Shown in pieces: positions 46,347-56,145 of a DNA stretch of 64,000 bases. Origin of the DNA: Acetobacter suratthaniensis (lineage in GTDB: Bacteria; Pseudomonadota; Alphaproteobacteria; Acetobacterales; Acetobacteraceae). Position numbers and translations under genes: made by a program. Within the stretch, counting starts at the first letter, position 1, and every line of letters starts with the position of its first letter. A model generated the notes under the pieces. That model worked only from the letters and a program-made list of their open reading frames with translations. It made no database searches and was not told the DNA's origin. Where the stretch lies: assembly GCF_017377745.1 (NCBI RefSeq), contig NZ_JAFVMG010000004.1, forward strand, positions 62,001 to 126,000. Reading direction: 5' to 3'.

Positions 46347-47213
46347 TTACCACACCAGCCGGGGGAGTGCGGCAACCGGCCACAGGCCTGCCCCTCTGGC
46401 TTCGTCCGTGGCCAAAGCGGCATCATTGCCGATCATTTCCTGATGGATTCCACCCAGAATCCAGGCACTGTCCACGCCCACACCCGCAGCGCCCCGGATG
46501 TCGGTTTCCAGCGCATCGCCAATCGCCAGAATCCGCTCACGCGCAACGCCCAGCATGCTGAAAACCGGCTCGTAAACCGAAGCATAGGGCTTGCCTATCC
46601 AGCAGACATCACCACCCTGTTCTTCATAGAAAGCCGCCAGAGCGCCCGCGCAGAGCTGCCGCCGCCCGCCCTTGATCACCACCCTGTCGGGGTTGGCGCA
46701 GATCATTGGCAGGCCATGCTTCAGACCTGCTTCCAGTTCGGGCAGATACGGATCAAGCGACTCCACACCCCGCTCAATATCCGGCCCCGCATTCATGATA
46801 AAGCGGGCCTGTGCAGGGTCGCGCACCTGTTCAATATCCAGCGCGTCATACAGGCCCAGATCGTTGACCCCGCCCATATGCAGCACCGTACGGCCCAGCC
46901 GGGCAAACCACGGGTCGGCACGATCACGCAGGCGGGTATAGGCCTCCTGCCCGCTAGTCATGACACCATCATGCAGGTCGGGGGTGACACCAAAGCCTTT
47001 AAGCTGCTCCGTTACCACATGGGCCGGACGCGGCGCATTGGACAGCATAACCACCCGCTTGCCCGCACGACGCAGGGCGTGCAGGCATTCCAGTGCGCCG
47101 TCATACGGGCGGATACCATCATGCACCGTTCCCCACAGGTCGATAATGTAGCCATCGTACTGATCTGCAATGGCGCTCAACCCGGCGGGCATGGCCAGAA
47201 CCCGGTTACTCAC
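46347..47213 (-). CDS. HAD superfamily subfamily IIA hydrolase (TIGR01459-like)
   Basis: A 288-residue NagD-related HAD protein. The nucleophile motif is IIDLWGTVHDGIRPYDG, with Trp where most HADs have the second Asp, as is typical of this subfamily. Other motifs: MLSNAPRP, VIKGG, WIGKPYASVYEPV and AIGDALETDIRGA. Translation starts at GTG overlapping the pyrD stop, with an ATG at 47192 as an alternative. It is co-translated with pyrD and followed by a NUDIX gene after five bases. Confidence 0.87.
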   Translation of the reverse strand: MSNRVLAMPAGLSAIADQYDGYIIDLWGTVHDGIRPYDGALECLHALRRAGKRVVMLSNAPRPAHVVTEQLKGFGVTPDLHDGVMTSGQEAYTRLRDRADPWFARLGRTVLHMGGVNDLGLYDALDIEQVRDPAQARFIMNAGPDIERGVESLDPYLPELEAGLKHGLPMICANPDRVVIKGGRRQLCAGALAAFYEEQGGDVCWIGKPYASVYEPVFSMLGVARERILAIGDALETDIRGAAGVGVDSAWILGGIHQEMIGNDAALATDEARGAGLWPVAALPRLVW

Positions 47214-48298
47214 AGGCTTTTTCCCCTGATTGCTGTGCCACGGATGTCATCAAGGCTTTCGATCCCATCGCGCCGCATGGCGTCAAGCAGTTCGCGCTTG
47301 AGGCGCGACACCAGAGCCGGGCCTTCATAGGCAAAGGCGGTATAGACCTGCACCAGATCAGCTCCCATGCGAATCCGTTCAAGAATATCCAGCCCGGTTT
47401 CGATCCCGCCGCAGGCCACCAGCGCCAGACGCCCCGCCGCCACTTCAGCCACGATAGACAGCATGGCCCGTGCACGCGGCGCCAGCGGCCGCCCGGAAAG
47501 CCCGCCTGCCTCGTCGCGGTAAGGGCTGCGCAGGCTGGGCAGGCGCTCAAGCGTAGTGTTGCTGATAATCAGCCCCTGTGCGCCGCCTTCCACCACGGCT
47601 TCGACAATCGGAGCAATGGCATCGTTTTCCAGATCGGGGGCAAGCTTGACCAGAATCGGCGGACGATCAGGATGCCTGTCCGCAATGGCACCCAGAATAC
47701 CGCGCAGGCGGGCGGCGTCCTGCAAGCCACGCAGGCCGGGAGTGTTGGGGGAGGAAACATTCAGTACAATATACTGCACATAAGGCTTAACCCGGGCCAC
47801 CAGTGCGGGATAATCGCGCTCGGGGTCTGCACCGGTCTTGTTAATGCCGATATTAGCCCCTACCGGCACACCAGCACCACCACCCCGGCCCGAAGGCAGC
47901 GGGCGCGACAGACGGGCCAGCCTGACAGCAAAGCGGTCTATTCCCTGATTATTGAAGCCCATGCGGTTGATCACCGCCCTGTCTTCCTCCAACCGGAACA
48001 GCCGGGGTTGCGGATTACCCGGTTGTGGGCGCGGCGTAACCGTTCCGGCCTCCACAAACCCGAAACCGATACGGGCAAGCGGGCGCAGGACACGGGCATT
48101 TTTATCAAAACCCGCGGCAATACCGATCGGATTTGAAAACCGCATACCCAGAACACGGGTTGCCAGCGCCGGATTATCCTCCGGGCGGGTGAGCGGTACA
48201 GACAGGCCCAGTGTCAGGGCGTCGATGGCGAGGTCGTGCGCCTTCTCGGCATTGAGGGAGCGCAGGAACGGCAGGGTGAGGGATGTGAGCACGGACAT
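47210..48298 (-). CDS. pyrD: Dihydroorotate dehydrogenase (quinone), class 2
   Basis: Membrane-associated FMN enzyme oxidising dihydroorotate to orotate with quinone. The 362-residue protein has the class 2 N-terminal helix (LTLPFLRSLNAEKAHDLAID), PIGIAAGFDKNARVLRPL, GFGFVEAGTVTPRPQPGNP, NRMGFNNQGID, GANIGINKT and a catalytic serine in LNVSSPNTPGLRGLQ. First gene of a three-gene unit with HAD and NUDIX genes. Confidence 0.96.
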   Translation of the reverse strand: MSVLTSLTLPFLRSLNAEKAHDLAIDALTLGLSVPLTRPEDNPALATRVLGMRFSNPIGIAAGFDKNARVLRPLARIGFGFVEAGTVTPRPQPGNPQPRLFRLEEDRAVINRMGFNNQGIDRFAVRLARLSRPLPSGRGGGAGVPVGANIGINKTGADPERDYPALVARVKPYVQYIVLNVSSPNTPGLRGLQDAARLRGILGAIADRHPDRPPILVKLAPDLENDAIAPIVEAVVEGGAQGLIISNTTLERLPSLRSPYRDEAGGLSGRPLAPRARAMLSIVAEVAAGRLALVACGGIETGLDILERIRMGADLVQVYTAFAYEGPALVSRLKRELLDAMRRDGIESLDDIRGTAIRGKSL

Positions 48299-48383
48299 GC
48301 TTCGAGTACTGCCCCAACTGTCTCGGCAAGGAAAGAGGAAAAGCCACCGGGCAGCCGGGCGCGTATCCCATGCGGTTTTTTGT

Positions 48384-48404
48384 TGATAATGAGAATTATT
48401 ATCA
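48384..48404. promoter_or_regulatory. Fur box
   Basis: GATAATGAGAATTATTATC (48385-48403) matches the classical 19-base Fur consensus in 17 positions. It lies 62 bases before the start of an unknown gene and 85 bases before the divergent pyrD start. It is unusually A/T-rich against the surrounding sequence, and is the strongest regulatory motif in the window. Confidence 0.85.
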
Positions 48405-48465
48405 TTTATAAGGGGTCATCATCTTCACTTCAGAGGCCGCGGGTCAGCTACCCACGGAACGCACA

Positions 48466-49047
48466 ATGTCAACAATGCCTGTTTATCTGACGGATCTTCC
48501 CTCTAGCGAACGGCTGACCCTGTGGACTATCCGTCGCCTTGCCGCACCGCAAACCACGCGCTCTGAACGTGCCCAGACCGGCGGTGTAGCGCTACCATGC
48601 TTCCTGCCCTGTTTCCGCCGCGAGTTTATGGCTGTTACCAAAGCTTTCCATGAAGCTCTGGCCGACCTGTCCTTCAGGGGCAATGAACCACCCACCCGCA
48701 GCCCGGCTCCGGCGACACTCGATATTCGCACGGGCGGCACACTCGCCGTGACCGAAACCGAATACACCCTGCTGCTTGCAACAGAAGCCGCACAAAACGA
48801 GCGCGAAGCCGACATGCACACCCTGCTACGCCCGCTGCTGCCACTGGCACGGCTACGCCTGCGCATGATGACAGCCCTGACAACACTGGGCGCCTGCCTG
48901 GCGGGTGCGGGATACTGGCTTTCGCCTCATGCGGCGCGGAATCTGTCCCCCTGCCTGTTTTCCAGCGCAGCACCGGTGCCGCCCGTGCAGGCCATGCGCC
49001 CCCAGCGTATGGCACTGGCCAGATCCCTGTCCTATCGGCACCAGTAA
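48466..49047 (+). CDS. Hypothetical protein under a Fur box
   Basis: A 193-residue protein. The N-terminal half has SERLTLWTIRRLAAP and a Cys/Phe patch (LPCFLPCFRREFMAVTKAFH); the middle has LDIRTGGTLAVTETEYTLLL; the C-terminal half is helical with a possible membrane-active stretch (MMTALTTLGACLAGAGYWL). The layout recalls an uncharacterised alphaproteobacterial family of about 130-190 residues, but I cannot name it safely. The Fur box 62 bases upstream predicts induction on iron (or manganese) starvation. dinB follows, with its own SOS box. Confidence 0.7.
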   Translation: MSTMPVYLTDLPSSERLTLWTIRRLAAPQTTRSERAQTGGVALPCFLPCFRREFMAVTKAFHEALADLSFRGNEPPTRSPAPATLDIRTGGTLAVTETEYTLLLATEAAQNEREADMHTLLRPLLPLARLRLRMMTALTTLGACLAGAGYWLSPHAARNLSPCLFSSAAPVPPVQAMRPQRMALARSLSYRHQ

Positions 49048-49061
49048 CGCGCCCGACGGGA

Positions 49062-49076
49062 GTTCTGTTTTTGTTC
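49062..49076 (+). promoter_or_regulatory. Alphaproteobacterial LexA (SOS) box of dinB
   Basis: GTTC-N7-GTTC (49062-49065 and 49073-49076) is the direct-repeat LexA site typical of alphaproteobacteria. It ends 34 bases before the dinB ATG. TTGTTC (49072-49077) and CTATGT (49095-49100) with a 17-base spacer could be the promoter, so LexA would cover the -35 box. Confidence 0.8.
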
Positions 49077-49110
49077 CATTTGTCCGGGCACTGTGCTATG
49101 TCACGGCTCC

Positions 49111-50196
49111 ATGACACAGCCTGTGCGCCGGATCATCCATATCGACATGGACGCGTTCTACGCCTCGGTCGAACAGCGCGACAATCCGGCCCTGCGGGGG
49201 CGGCCTGTCGCGGTGGGCCGCAGTCAGGAACGCGGGGTCGTTGCCGCCGCCAGCTACGAGGCCCGGCCCTTTGGCGTACGCTCGGCCATGCCCTCGCTAC
49301 TGGCACAAAGACGCTGCCCGCAGCTTGTCTTTGTCCCGCCCCGATTTGAAGTCTATCGGGCGGTTTCTGCACAGATACACGCCATTTTCGCGCGCTATAC
49401 ACCGCTTATCCAGCCTCTCTCGCTTGATGAAGCCTATCTGGACATTACCCAGCCCCTGATCCGCCGGGCATCGGCCACGGCCATCGCACAGGAAATCCGC
49501 GCCGCCATTCTGGCTGAAACCGGGCTGACAGCCTCAGCCGGGGTTTCATACAACAAGTTTCTGGCCAAGCTGGCCTCGGATCATAACAAACCTAACGGGC
49601 AGTTTGTGATCCCTCCCGGCGCGGGACAGGATTTTGTCGCCTCCCTGCCTGTCAGCGCCTTTCATGGTGTTGGCCCGGCCACCGCCCGGCGCATGAACGC
49701 GCTGGGTATCCAGACCGGCGCTGACCTGCGCGGTTTTTCGCTTGAAACCCTGCGCCAGCATTTTGGCAAAGCCGCCGCCTTCTATCATGGCATCGCCCGT
49801 GGCGAAGACACGCGCCCGGTAGAACCCGATCGCCCCCGTAAATCACTGGGCAAGGAAACCACCTTCGATCAGGATCTCAGATACGATCAGGATTTATGCG
49901 AAGCCTTGCACACACTGGCCGACAGGGTCTGGGCCGGTTGTGAAAAACGGGGGCTTTTAGGGCGCACCATCACCCTAAAACTACGCCATGCGGATTTCAG
50001 CCAGCTTACCCGCTCGCTTTCACGCCAGACACCCGTACGCAATCAGGCTGATCTTTTACACGCGGGGCTGCATCTGCTGCGCCCGCTGCTTCCTCTGCAA
50101 AAACCGGTGCGCCTGCTGGGCATTACCGTTTCCAGCCTGTGCAGCCCTCATGCCGAGGGCGAGGCGGAGCAGCTTTCGCTCCTCCCCTCCGCCTGA
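49111..50196 (+). CDS. dinB: DNA polymerase IV (Y family)
   Basis: Translesion polymerase. The 361-residue protein has RIIHIDMDAFYASVEQRDNP, VVAAASYEARPFGVRSAMPS, SLDEAYLDIT with the catalytic acids, SAGVSYNKFLAKLASDHNKP and an HhH region (FHGVGPATARRMNALGI). I start at the ATG at 49111. It ends ELLHAGLHLLRPLLP..SLLPSA; a beta-clamp motif is plausible at QLSLL near the C-terminus. The upstream GTTC-N7-GTTC box predicts LexA control. Confidence 0.94.
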   Translation: MTQPVRRIIHIDMDAFYASVEQRDNPALRGRPVAVGRSQERGVVAAASYEARPFGVRSAMPSLLAQRRCPQLVFVPPRFEVYRAVSAQIHAIFARYTPLIQPLSLDEAYLDITQPLIRRASATAIAQEIRAAILAETGLTASAGVSYNKFLAKLASDHNKPNGQFVIPPGAGQDFVASLPVSAFHGVGPATARRMNALGIQTGADLRGFSLETLRQHFGKAAAFYHGIARGEDTRPVEPDRPRKSLGKETTFDQDLRYDQDLCEALHTLADRVWAGCEKRGLLGRTITLKLRHADFSQLTRSLSRQTPVRNQADLLHAGLHLLRPLLPLQKPVRLLGITVSSLCSPHAEGEAEQLSLLPSA

Positions 50197-50232
50197 ACAG
50201 GCAGGAGCACTCTGTACCCCTGCCCACAGCCC

Positions 50233-53025
50233 TTACCAGTTCGCGGCTGGGCCTTTGACAATAGTGGACAGATCATCCGGGCGTATCCACTGCTTGAACG
50301 CCGCCTGAATATCGGCCCCGGTAGCGTTGTAATACGCCTGTGCCGCACGGTCGGCATTATCAAGCGGCAGATCCAGATTGGCCAGATTCAGATACAGCGA
50401 TGCAATACGGTCAAGACTTGCCCGCTGGAGCGGAATACGCCGCAGCAGCGATGCCTTGGCCAGAGACAGTTCCGCATCCGTGGGGGGGGCTGACACCATC
50501 GCCCCGACATCATGCAACACCGCCGCACGTGCCTTGCCCACCTTATCCGGGTCTGCTCCGTAATTGACCATATAGGTGCCGCGTGTGCGCCCCCACTCAA
50601 AATCGCTGCCAACGTTATAGACGTAACCAGTCTTCACACGCAGGTCGCGGTACAGACGCGATGAGAACAGCCCGCCGCCCAGAACCTCATTGCCAAGCTG
50701 GAGCGTGAAGTGAGCCGGGTTGGAGGCGGTCAGGCCCAGTGTCTCGGCCAGCACCACCTCATCCTGCACGCTGCTTTTATCTGGCACATGCGCGCGCGAT
50801 GCCTTGCTGAGCGGCACAGCGGGCAGATCCAGTTCAGGTTTTGGCCCTTCTGCACGCCAGCCGCCAAAAGCCTGCTCCACGACCGCCCGCGCCTTCTCGG
50901 GCGTGACATCGCCCGTCACCACAATGGTGGTCAGGTCTGGCCGCCAAGCGTGGGCGTAATAGTGCAGCACATCATCATGTGTAACATGCGTGATGCTCTG
51001 CGGCGTTGCTTCACGCAGGGTCGGGTCTTTGGGCGGCAGAATGGCAGCCTTGATCGCCTGCGTGAACAGATGCCCCGGAGAGGCCAGCTCACCCGCCTGT
51101 GCCTGTGCTGTCTGCGCCCTGACAATTTCGAAATCACTGACAGGGAAAGCCGGATGCAGTTCGTTTTCTGCCAGCAGGACCATGCCCTTTTCAAAATCAG
51201 GCGTCAGAACCCGCAGGCTGAACCCGCTTCCCGCACTTTCCCATGCGGGAATATCATCCAGTGCTTTCTGGAAAGCCAGACGGTCATGCCGGGTGGTGCC
51301 GTAAGCAAAGAGCGCTTCGGTTACGTCGCTCACCCCTTCCTGCCCCTGCGGCTCTTCCAGTGCCGGGGTCTGGCGTACCTGCCCGGTCAACTGAATGGTG
51401 TGGCTGACATGCGAGGGCCAGACAATCAGCCGCAGGCCGTTGGGCAGGGTGCTGACCGTAGGCTGGGCCGTTGGTTCGGGCTTATCCAGACGGGCCAGAT
51501 CCTTTTCTGCCCATTCGGGCAGGGGAACGGGCTTGTCCGGCGTGGCGCCAAACGATTCCGCTCCGCCAAACCCTTTGCCCGCCACAGGCTGGCCCGAGCT
51601 TTCAGGGGTTAGCACGGCAGAAACCGCATGGGCCGGGTCAAGCAGGGTTGTGGCCAGTGCATTGACAGCTTCAGGCGTTACAGCCTGATAGGCCGCCACC
51701 ATATCTCCGGGGGATTCCAGCTTCTGGAGCGCCAGCGCGTTCGACCACAGCTCGGCCAGCCCGCTGACCGAATTGGCCGCAAACTGCAACTGCGCAATCT
51801 CGCGCCGCTTGGCGGCCTCGACCAGATCGGCCGGGACACCCTCACGGCGGATTTTTTCCAGCACGGCACGCATGTCATCCATGGTCTTTTTGGCATCGCC
51901 CCCCTTGGGGAAAGCCGCCAGCGCCAGACCGAAGCCCGCCAGTTGCTTGGGCGCATATTCAAACCCTGCAAACAGCGCACGCCCCTGCGGCACAAGCTGA
52001 TACAGCGCCCCACGCTGGCTGGACAGCACATCGGACAGAATATCCGCCACCGCGAAATCCCGCTCGGAAGAACCCGGCATGGGGAAAGCCAGCGTTGCAA
52101 ACCCGACCGGATAATCCGTGGAGAAAGACAGGGTTTTGGCCGGCGGCGGCACGGGGGCAACCGGTGCGCGCGCAGGCAGCTTGCGGCTGGGAATATCACC
52201 GAAAGTCTTTTCAACCAGCTCAAGCGTGGTAACCGGGTTTACATCACCCGCGATCACCAGCACCGCGTTGTTGGGCGCATACCATTTGCGATAGAAGGCG
52301 CGCAGATCAGCCGCTTTCGTGCGTTCAAAAGAGGGGCGCGTACCGAGCGCATCATGTTCATACGGCGTGCCTGCGAACAGGATAGCCTGCAACTGCGCCA
52401 GATACAGATAGGCCGGGCTGGACAGGTCGCGCGAGACTTCCTGTTCGATCGCACCGCGCTCCTTCTGCCAGTCAGCCTCGGACAGGGTCAGCCCCGTCAT
52501 ACGCAGCGCTTCGATTTTGAGCAGCACCGGCAGATCACGCGACTGCGCCGTATAGAAATACTGCGTAACGTCCTCGGTGGTATCGGCATTATAGCTGCCG
52601 CCCAGCCGTGCCCCGACAGAGGCAAGCTGGTCCTTGTCCAGCCCGGCGCTGCCCCGGAACATCATGTGTTCAAGCGCATGGGCCGTGCCCGGAAAGCCCT
52701 TGGGTGCTTCCGCAGAACCAACAAGATAGTTGATTTCAGTCGTAACCACCGGTGCCAGACGATCCGGCACGATCACCACCCGCAGCCCGTTAGCCAGAGT
52801 GGCGCGTACAACCTGTGCGCTGCTCAGGGCAGCAGGTACCAGAGCTGATGGCATGCCGGGGGATGACATCTGGCCTGCGGGCATGTCCATGACCGGCTGC
52901 GCCAGAGCGGGCGCAACCGGCAGGGCCACCCCTGCAAGGCATGTCGCCGCACACAGGGCAAGGCTAAGGGTGCGGGCAAAACCGGGCAACCGCTTACTGG
53001 TCATGCGGGCGGGACACTTTGTCAT
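50233..53025 (-). CDS. Periplasmic M16 family metalloprotease with two M16 units
   Basis: A 930-residue zinc protease related to pitrilysin/PqqF-like enzymes. A signal peptide (TLSLALCAATCLAGVALPVAPALA) leads into an N-terminal M16 unit with the inverted zinc motif HALEH (His116, Glu119, His120), and a second, inactive-type M16 unit in the C-terminal half (GYVYNVGSDFEWGRTRGTY). The ATG at 53025 follows an AGGAAACAGGAAA site. This double-unit architecture forms a closed chamber for small peptides in known members. Substrates are unknown. Confidence 0.9.
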   Translation of the reverse strand: MTKCPARMTSKRLPGFARTLSLALCAATCLAGVALPVAPALAQPVMDMPAGQMSSPGMPSALVPAALSSAQVVRATLANGLRVVIVPDRLAPVVTTEINYLVGSAEAPKGFPGTAHALEHMMFRGSAGLDKDQLASVGARLGGSYNADTTEDVTQYFYTAQSRDLPVLLKIEALRMTGLTLSEADWQKERGAIEQEVSRDLSSPAYLYLAQLQAILFAGTPYEHDALGTRPSFERTKAADLRAFYRKWYAPNNAVLVIAGDVNPVTTLELVEKTFGDIPSRKLPARAPVAPVPPPAKTLSFSTDYPVGFATLAFPMPGSSERDFAVADILSDVLSSQRGALYQLVPQGRALFAGFEYAPKQLAGFGLALAAFPKGGDAKKTMDDMRAVLEKIRREGVPADLVEAAKRREIAQLQFAANSVSGLAELWSNALALQKLESPGDMVAAYQAVTPEAVNALATTLLDPAHAVSAVLTPESSGQPVAGKGFGGAESFGATPDKPVPLPEWAEKDLARLDKPEPTAQPTVSTLPNGLRLIVWPSHVSHTIQLTGQVRQTPALEEPQGQEGVSDVTEALFAYGTTRHDRLAFQKALDDIPAWESAGSGFSLRVLTPDFEKGMVLLAENELHPAFPVSDFEIVRAQTAQAQAGELASPGHLFTQAIKAAILPPKDPTLREATPQSITHVTHDDVLHYYAHAWRPDLTTIVVTGDVTPEKARAVVEQAFGGWRAEGPKPELDLPAVPLSKASRAHVPDKSSVQDEVVLAETLGLTASNPAHFTLQLGNEVLGGGLFSSRLYRDLRVKTGYVYNVGSDFEWGRTRGTYMVNYGADPDKVGKARAAVLHDVGAMVSAPPTDAELSLAKASLLRRIPLQRASLDRIASLYLNLANLDLPLDNADRAAQAYYNATGADIQAAFKQWIRPDDLSTIVKGPAANW

Positions 53026-53076
53026 CAGTTTTTCCTGTTTCCTGCTTCAACACCATGAAAGATCAAGCACCTGTTC

Positions 53077-53739
53077 TCAGGCGTCCAGACCCGGCAAGGC
53101 GAGTTTCTTGGCTAAGGCCGACAGCCGGTGACGGCGCAGTTCGGAGCGGGCCTTGGCGTCACGGGTCATGTAATTGAGCTGAATGGTGTAGCGTGGCCCC
53201 ACATACTGGCGGTGGCCATGCCATGTATCCGGCCCATTGGGGAAAACAAGCAGCGTGCCATCGACCGGCTGCACCTCATGCACATAGTCCTCTATGTCAT
53301 GCGGGCCGCGCAACAACCGCAGGCAGCCTTCCTGCTTTTCCCATGTCTCGCCCGAGGGGTTGAGATAGAGCAGAATGGTCACGCGCTTGGCGAGGGAATC
53401 TGTATGAATCCGTCCGTCCTTCTCGCGCGTGCGCCCCCTGATCGTGAGCATGGAGGGCGCATCTGACAGATCCAGATCGAGCTTTTGCGCAATGCGCTGG
53501 CGCAGTTCCGGCCCTTCCATCTGTGCGACAAGCGCACGCATGAGGGGCGACAGGCTCAGCGATTGCGGCGGGAACGATCCGCCCGAAGGAATATGCGGCA
53601 GGCTTGCAAACACACGGGCCAGATCCTGTGCGCGAATGAAATGCGGCACCACCACATGCCGGAAAGGCTCGGTGCGGATGGGAGCACGCGCGAGCGCTTC
53701 GTAATCCGGTTCTAGGTCTGCCTGAGGCACGTTGTTCAT
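53077..53739 (-). CDS. 2-oxoglutarate/Fe(II)-dependent oxygenase family protein
   Basis: A 220-residue protein with the double-stranded beta-helix metal site: HTD in GRIHTDSLAKRVTILLYLN, distal His in GPDTWHGHRQYVGP and the 2-oxoglutarate-binding Arg in GPRYTIQLNYM. Related proteins hydroxylate proline or small molecules; the substrate is not predictable. The start at 53739 gives MNNVPQADLEPDYEAL. It lies between uvrB and the M16 protease on the same strand, 51 bases upstream of the latter. Confidence 0.82.
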   Translation of the reverse strand: MNNVPQADLEPDYEALARAPIRTEPFRHVVVPHFIRAQDLARVFASLPHIPSGGSFPPQSLSLSPLMRALVAQMEGPELRQRIAQKLDLDLSDAPSMLTIRGRTREKDGRIHTDSLAKRVTILLYLNPSGETWEKQEGCLRLLRGPHDIEDYVHEVQPVDGTLLVFPNGPDTWHGHRQYVGPRYTIQLNYMTRDAKARSELRRHRLSALAKKLALPGLDA

Positions 53740-53810
53740 ATCCTGGCCAATCACACTGCGGATTATCCCGCCCAGACGGTAGAAGCCTTGCCCCCCATAA
53801 ACAAGACCCC

Positions 53811-56078
53811 CTACCGGCGCGCCCGGCCTCCGCCTTTGCTGGGCCGGGGTTCGTACCCACCCCCACCCGGCCCGAACGGGCGGGGCGTGGTATCCTTTTT
53901 GCCCCGGCGCGCACCCCCCGCCTTACCCGCGACAGAAGTGGCGACAGGTGCGGCTGGCAGGCCGAGCTGGGCGGCTTCAAGCCGCCTGATCTCGTCACGC
54001 AAGCGGGCGGCGGTTTCAAACTCCAGATCGGCGGCAGCCTCGCGCATACGCTTTTCCAACGCAGCCAGAGTCGCGGCACCATCCTGCCCCACAAATTCGG
54101 TGGCCCCCGTTTCCTTGTCGGGCGTTACGGTCACATAGTCCTGCTCAAACACGGAGCCAACAATATCGCTGATCTGCTTGCGCACGCTTTGCGGGGTAAT
54201 GCCGTGGGCTTCGTTCCAGGCCATCTGCTTTTCACGGCGTCGGGCGGTTTCTTCCACTGCATAGTTCAGGGAGTCCGTCATTTTATCGGCATAAAGCAGC
54301 ACGCGGCCCTCCACGTTACGGGCGGCGCGGCCTATGGTCTGGATCAGCGAAGTGCGTGAACGCAGGAAGCCTTCCTTATCGGCATCGAGAATGGCCACCA
54401 GCGAACATTCGGGAATATCCAGCCCCTCGCGCAGAAGGTTGATACCAATCAACACATCGAAAGCGCCCATGCGCAGATCGCGGATGATTTCGATCCGCTC
54501 CAGCGTATCCACATCCGAATGCAGATACCGCACTTTAATCCCGGCCTCGTTCATATAGTCGGTCAGGTCTTCGGCCATGCGCTTGGTCAGGGTGGTGACC
54601 AGCACCCGGCCACCACGCTCGATGGTGGCGCGGCATTCGGCCAGCAGGTCATCCACCTGATGCTCCACGGGGCGGATATCCGTCACGGGGTCGATCAGCC
54701 CTGTGGGCCGGATAACCTGCTCGGCAAACACGCCGCCCGTGCGCTCCATCTCCCACGGGCCGGGGGTAGCACTTACAAACAGGGTCTGGGGGCGGAACGT
54801 ATCCCACTCGGCAAAATTCAGCGGCCTGTTATCCAGACAGGACGGCAGGCGGAACCCGAAATCCGACAGGATGGATTTGCGGGCATGGTCTCCACGTTCC
54901 ATGCCGCCAATCTGCGGTACGGTCACATGGCTTTCATCCACAATAAGCAGCGCATCGCGCGGGAGATATTCAAACAGGGTCGGGGGTGGGTCGCCCGGAT
55001 TACGACCGGACAGATAGCGCGAGTAGTTTTCGATGCCTTTGCACACACCGGTTGTCTCCAGCATTTCAAGGTCGAACAGGGTGCGCTGGTCAAGCCGTTC
55101 GGCCTCAAGCAGCTTACCGCCCTTGGTAAACTGGTCGAGCCGCTCACGGAGTTCCTGCTTGATGCCGATAATCGCCTGATTGAGCGTTGGCCGGGGCGTT
55201 ACGTAATGGCTGTTGGCGTAAATGGTAATTTCCTGAAGGTCAGCCGTTTTTTCGCCCGTAAGCGGATCGAACTCGATGATCCCATCCACCTCATCGCCAA
55301 ACAGGGAAATACGCCAGGCCCTGTCTTCATTCTGCACGGGGAATACATCCACCGTCTCGCCCCGGACACGGAACGTGCCACGGGTAAAGGCTGCATCATT
55401 CCGGCGGTATTGCAATTCCACCAGACTACGCACCAGTTTGTCGCGGTCGATCTCGCCCCCCAGTGCAAGTTTGACCACCATACGTGCATAGGTCTCCACC
55501 GAGCCGATACCGTAAATACACGAGACCGAGGCAACGATAATCACATCATTACGCTCCAGCAGCGCCTGTGTGGCGGCGTGGCGCATACGATCGATCTGTT
55601 CGTTTATCTGGCTGTCTTTTTCAATATAGGTATCAGAACGCGGCACATAGGCTTCGGGCTGGTAATAGTCGTAATAGCTGACAAAATACTCCACCGCATT
55701 GTTGGGGAAAAACTGCTTCATTTCCCCGTAAAGCTGGGCAGCCAGCGTTTTATTGGGTGCCAGAATAAGGGTCGGTTTCTGGGTGGCCTCGATAATTTTG
55801 GCCATGCTGAAGGTTTTGCCCGAGCCTGTAACCCCGAGCAGCACCTGATCGCGCTCACCCGCCTCCACACCCCGCACCAACTCGGCAATGGCCTGCGGCT
55901 GATCGCCCGCGGGTTCATACTCGGACACAACCTCCATCCGCCGCAGCTTGGGCCGTGGGGCCTGCTGTTCGGGCTGGAAGGTTACGGCTGGCAGCAGGGC
56001 TGCACGCTCACTCAGCGTGCCGCGTTTGCGACCGCGTGCGGGAGTGGGTGATGATGTCGGTGGCAAGGGAGCATCCAT
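53811..56078 (-). CDS. uvrB: Excinuclease ABC subunit UvrB with extended termini
   Basis: Damage-recognition helicase of nucleotide excision repair. The 755-residue protein has [17 protein letters not shown] (Walker A), the beta-hairpin [30 protein letters not shown], helicase motifs [18 protein letters not shown] and [16 protein letters not shown], and the C-terminal UvrC-binding motif. It exceeds the usual 670 residues through a Pro/Arg-rich N-terminal leader of about 45 residues and a Gly/Lys/Arg-rich basic tail. I start at 56078; no SOS box was seen before it. Confidence 0.96.
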   Translation of the reverse strand: MDAPLPPTSSPTPARGRKRGTLSERAALLPAVTFQPEQQAPRPKLRRMEVVSEYEPAGDQPQAIAELVRGVEAGERDQVLLGVTGSGKTFSMAKIIEATQKPTLILAPNKTLAAQLYGEMKQFFPNNAVEYFVSYYDYYQPEAYVPRSDTYIEKDSQINEQIDRMRHAATQALLERNDVIIVASVSCIYGIGSVETYARMVVKLALGGEIDRDKLVRSLVELQYRRNDAAFTRGTFRVRGETVDVFPVQNEDRAWRISLFGDEVDGIIEFDPLTGEKTADLQEITIYANSHYVTPRPTLNQAIIGIKQELRERLDQFTKGGKLLEAERLDQRTLFDLEMLETTGVCKGIENYSRYLSGRNPGDPPPTLFEYLPRDALLIVDESHVTVPQIGGMERGDHARKSILSDFGFRLPSCLDNRPLNFAEWDTFRPQTLFVSATPGPWEMERTGGVFAEQVIRPTGLIDPVTDIRPVEHQVDDLLAECRATIERGGRVLVTTLTKRMAEDLTDYMNEAGIKVRYLHSDVDTLERIEIIRDLRMGAFDVLIGINLLREGLDIPECSLVAILDADKEGFLRSRTSLIQTIGRAARNVEGRVLLYADKMTDSLNYAVEETARRREKQMAWNEAHGITPQSVRKQISDIVGSVFEQDYVTVTPDKETGATEFVGQDGAATLAALEKRMREAAADLEFETAARLRDEIRRLEAAQLGLPAAPVATSVAGKAGGARRGKKDTTPRPFGPGGGGYEPRPSKGGGRARR

Positions 56079-56145
56079 GCCCCAAACATGGCCCCGCACC
56101 GCCGGTTGCGCAAGGGAGTGGCCGCGCTGTAAGAGAGCGCTCCGG

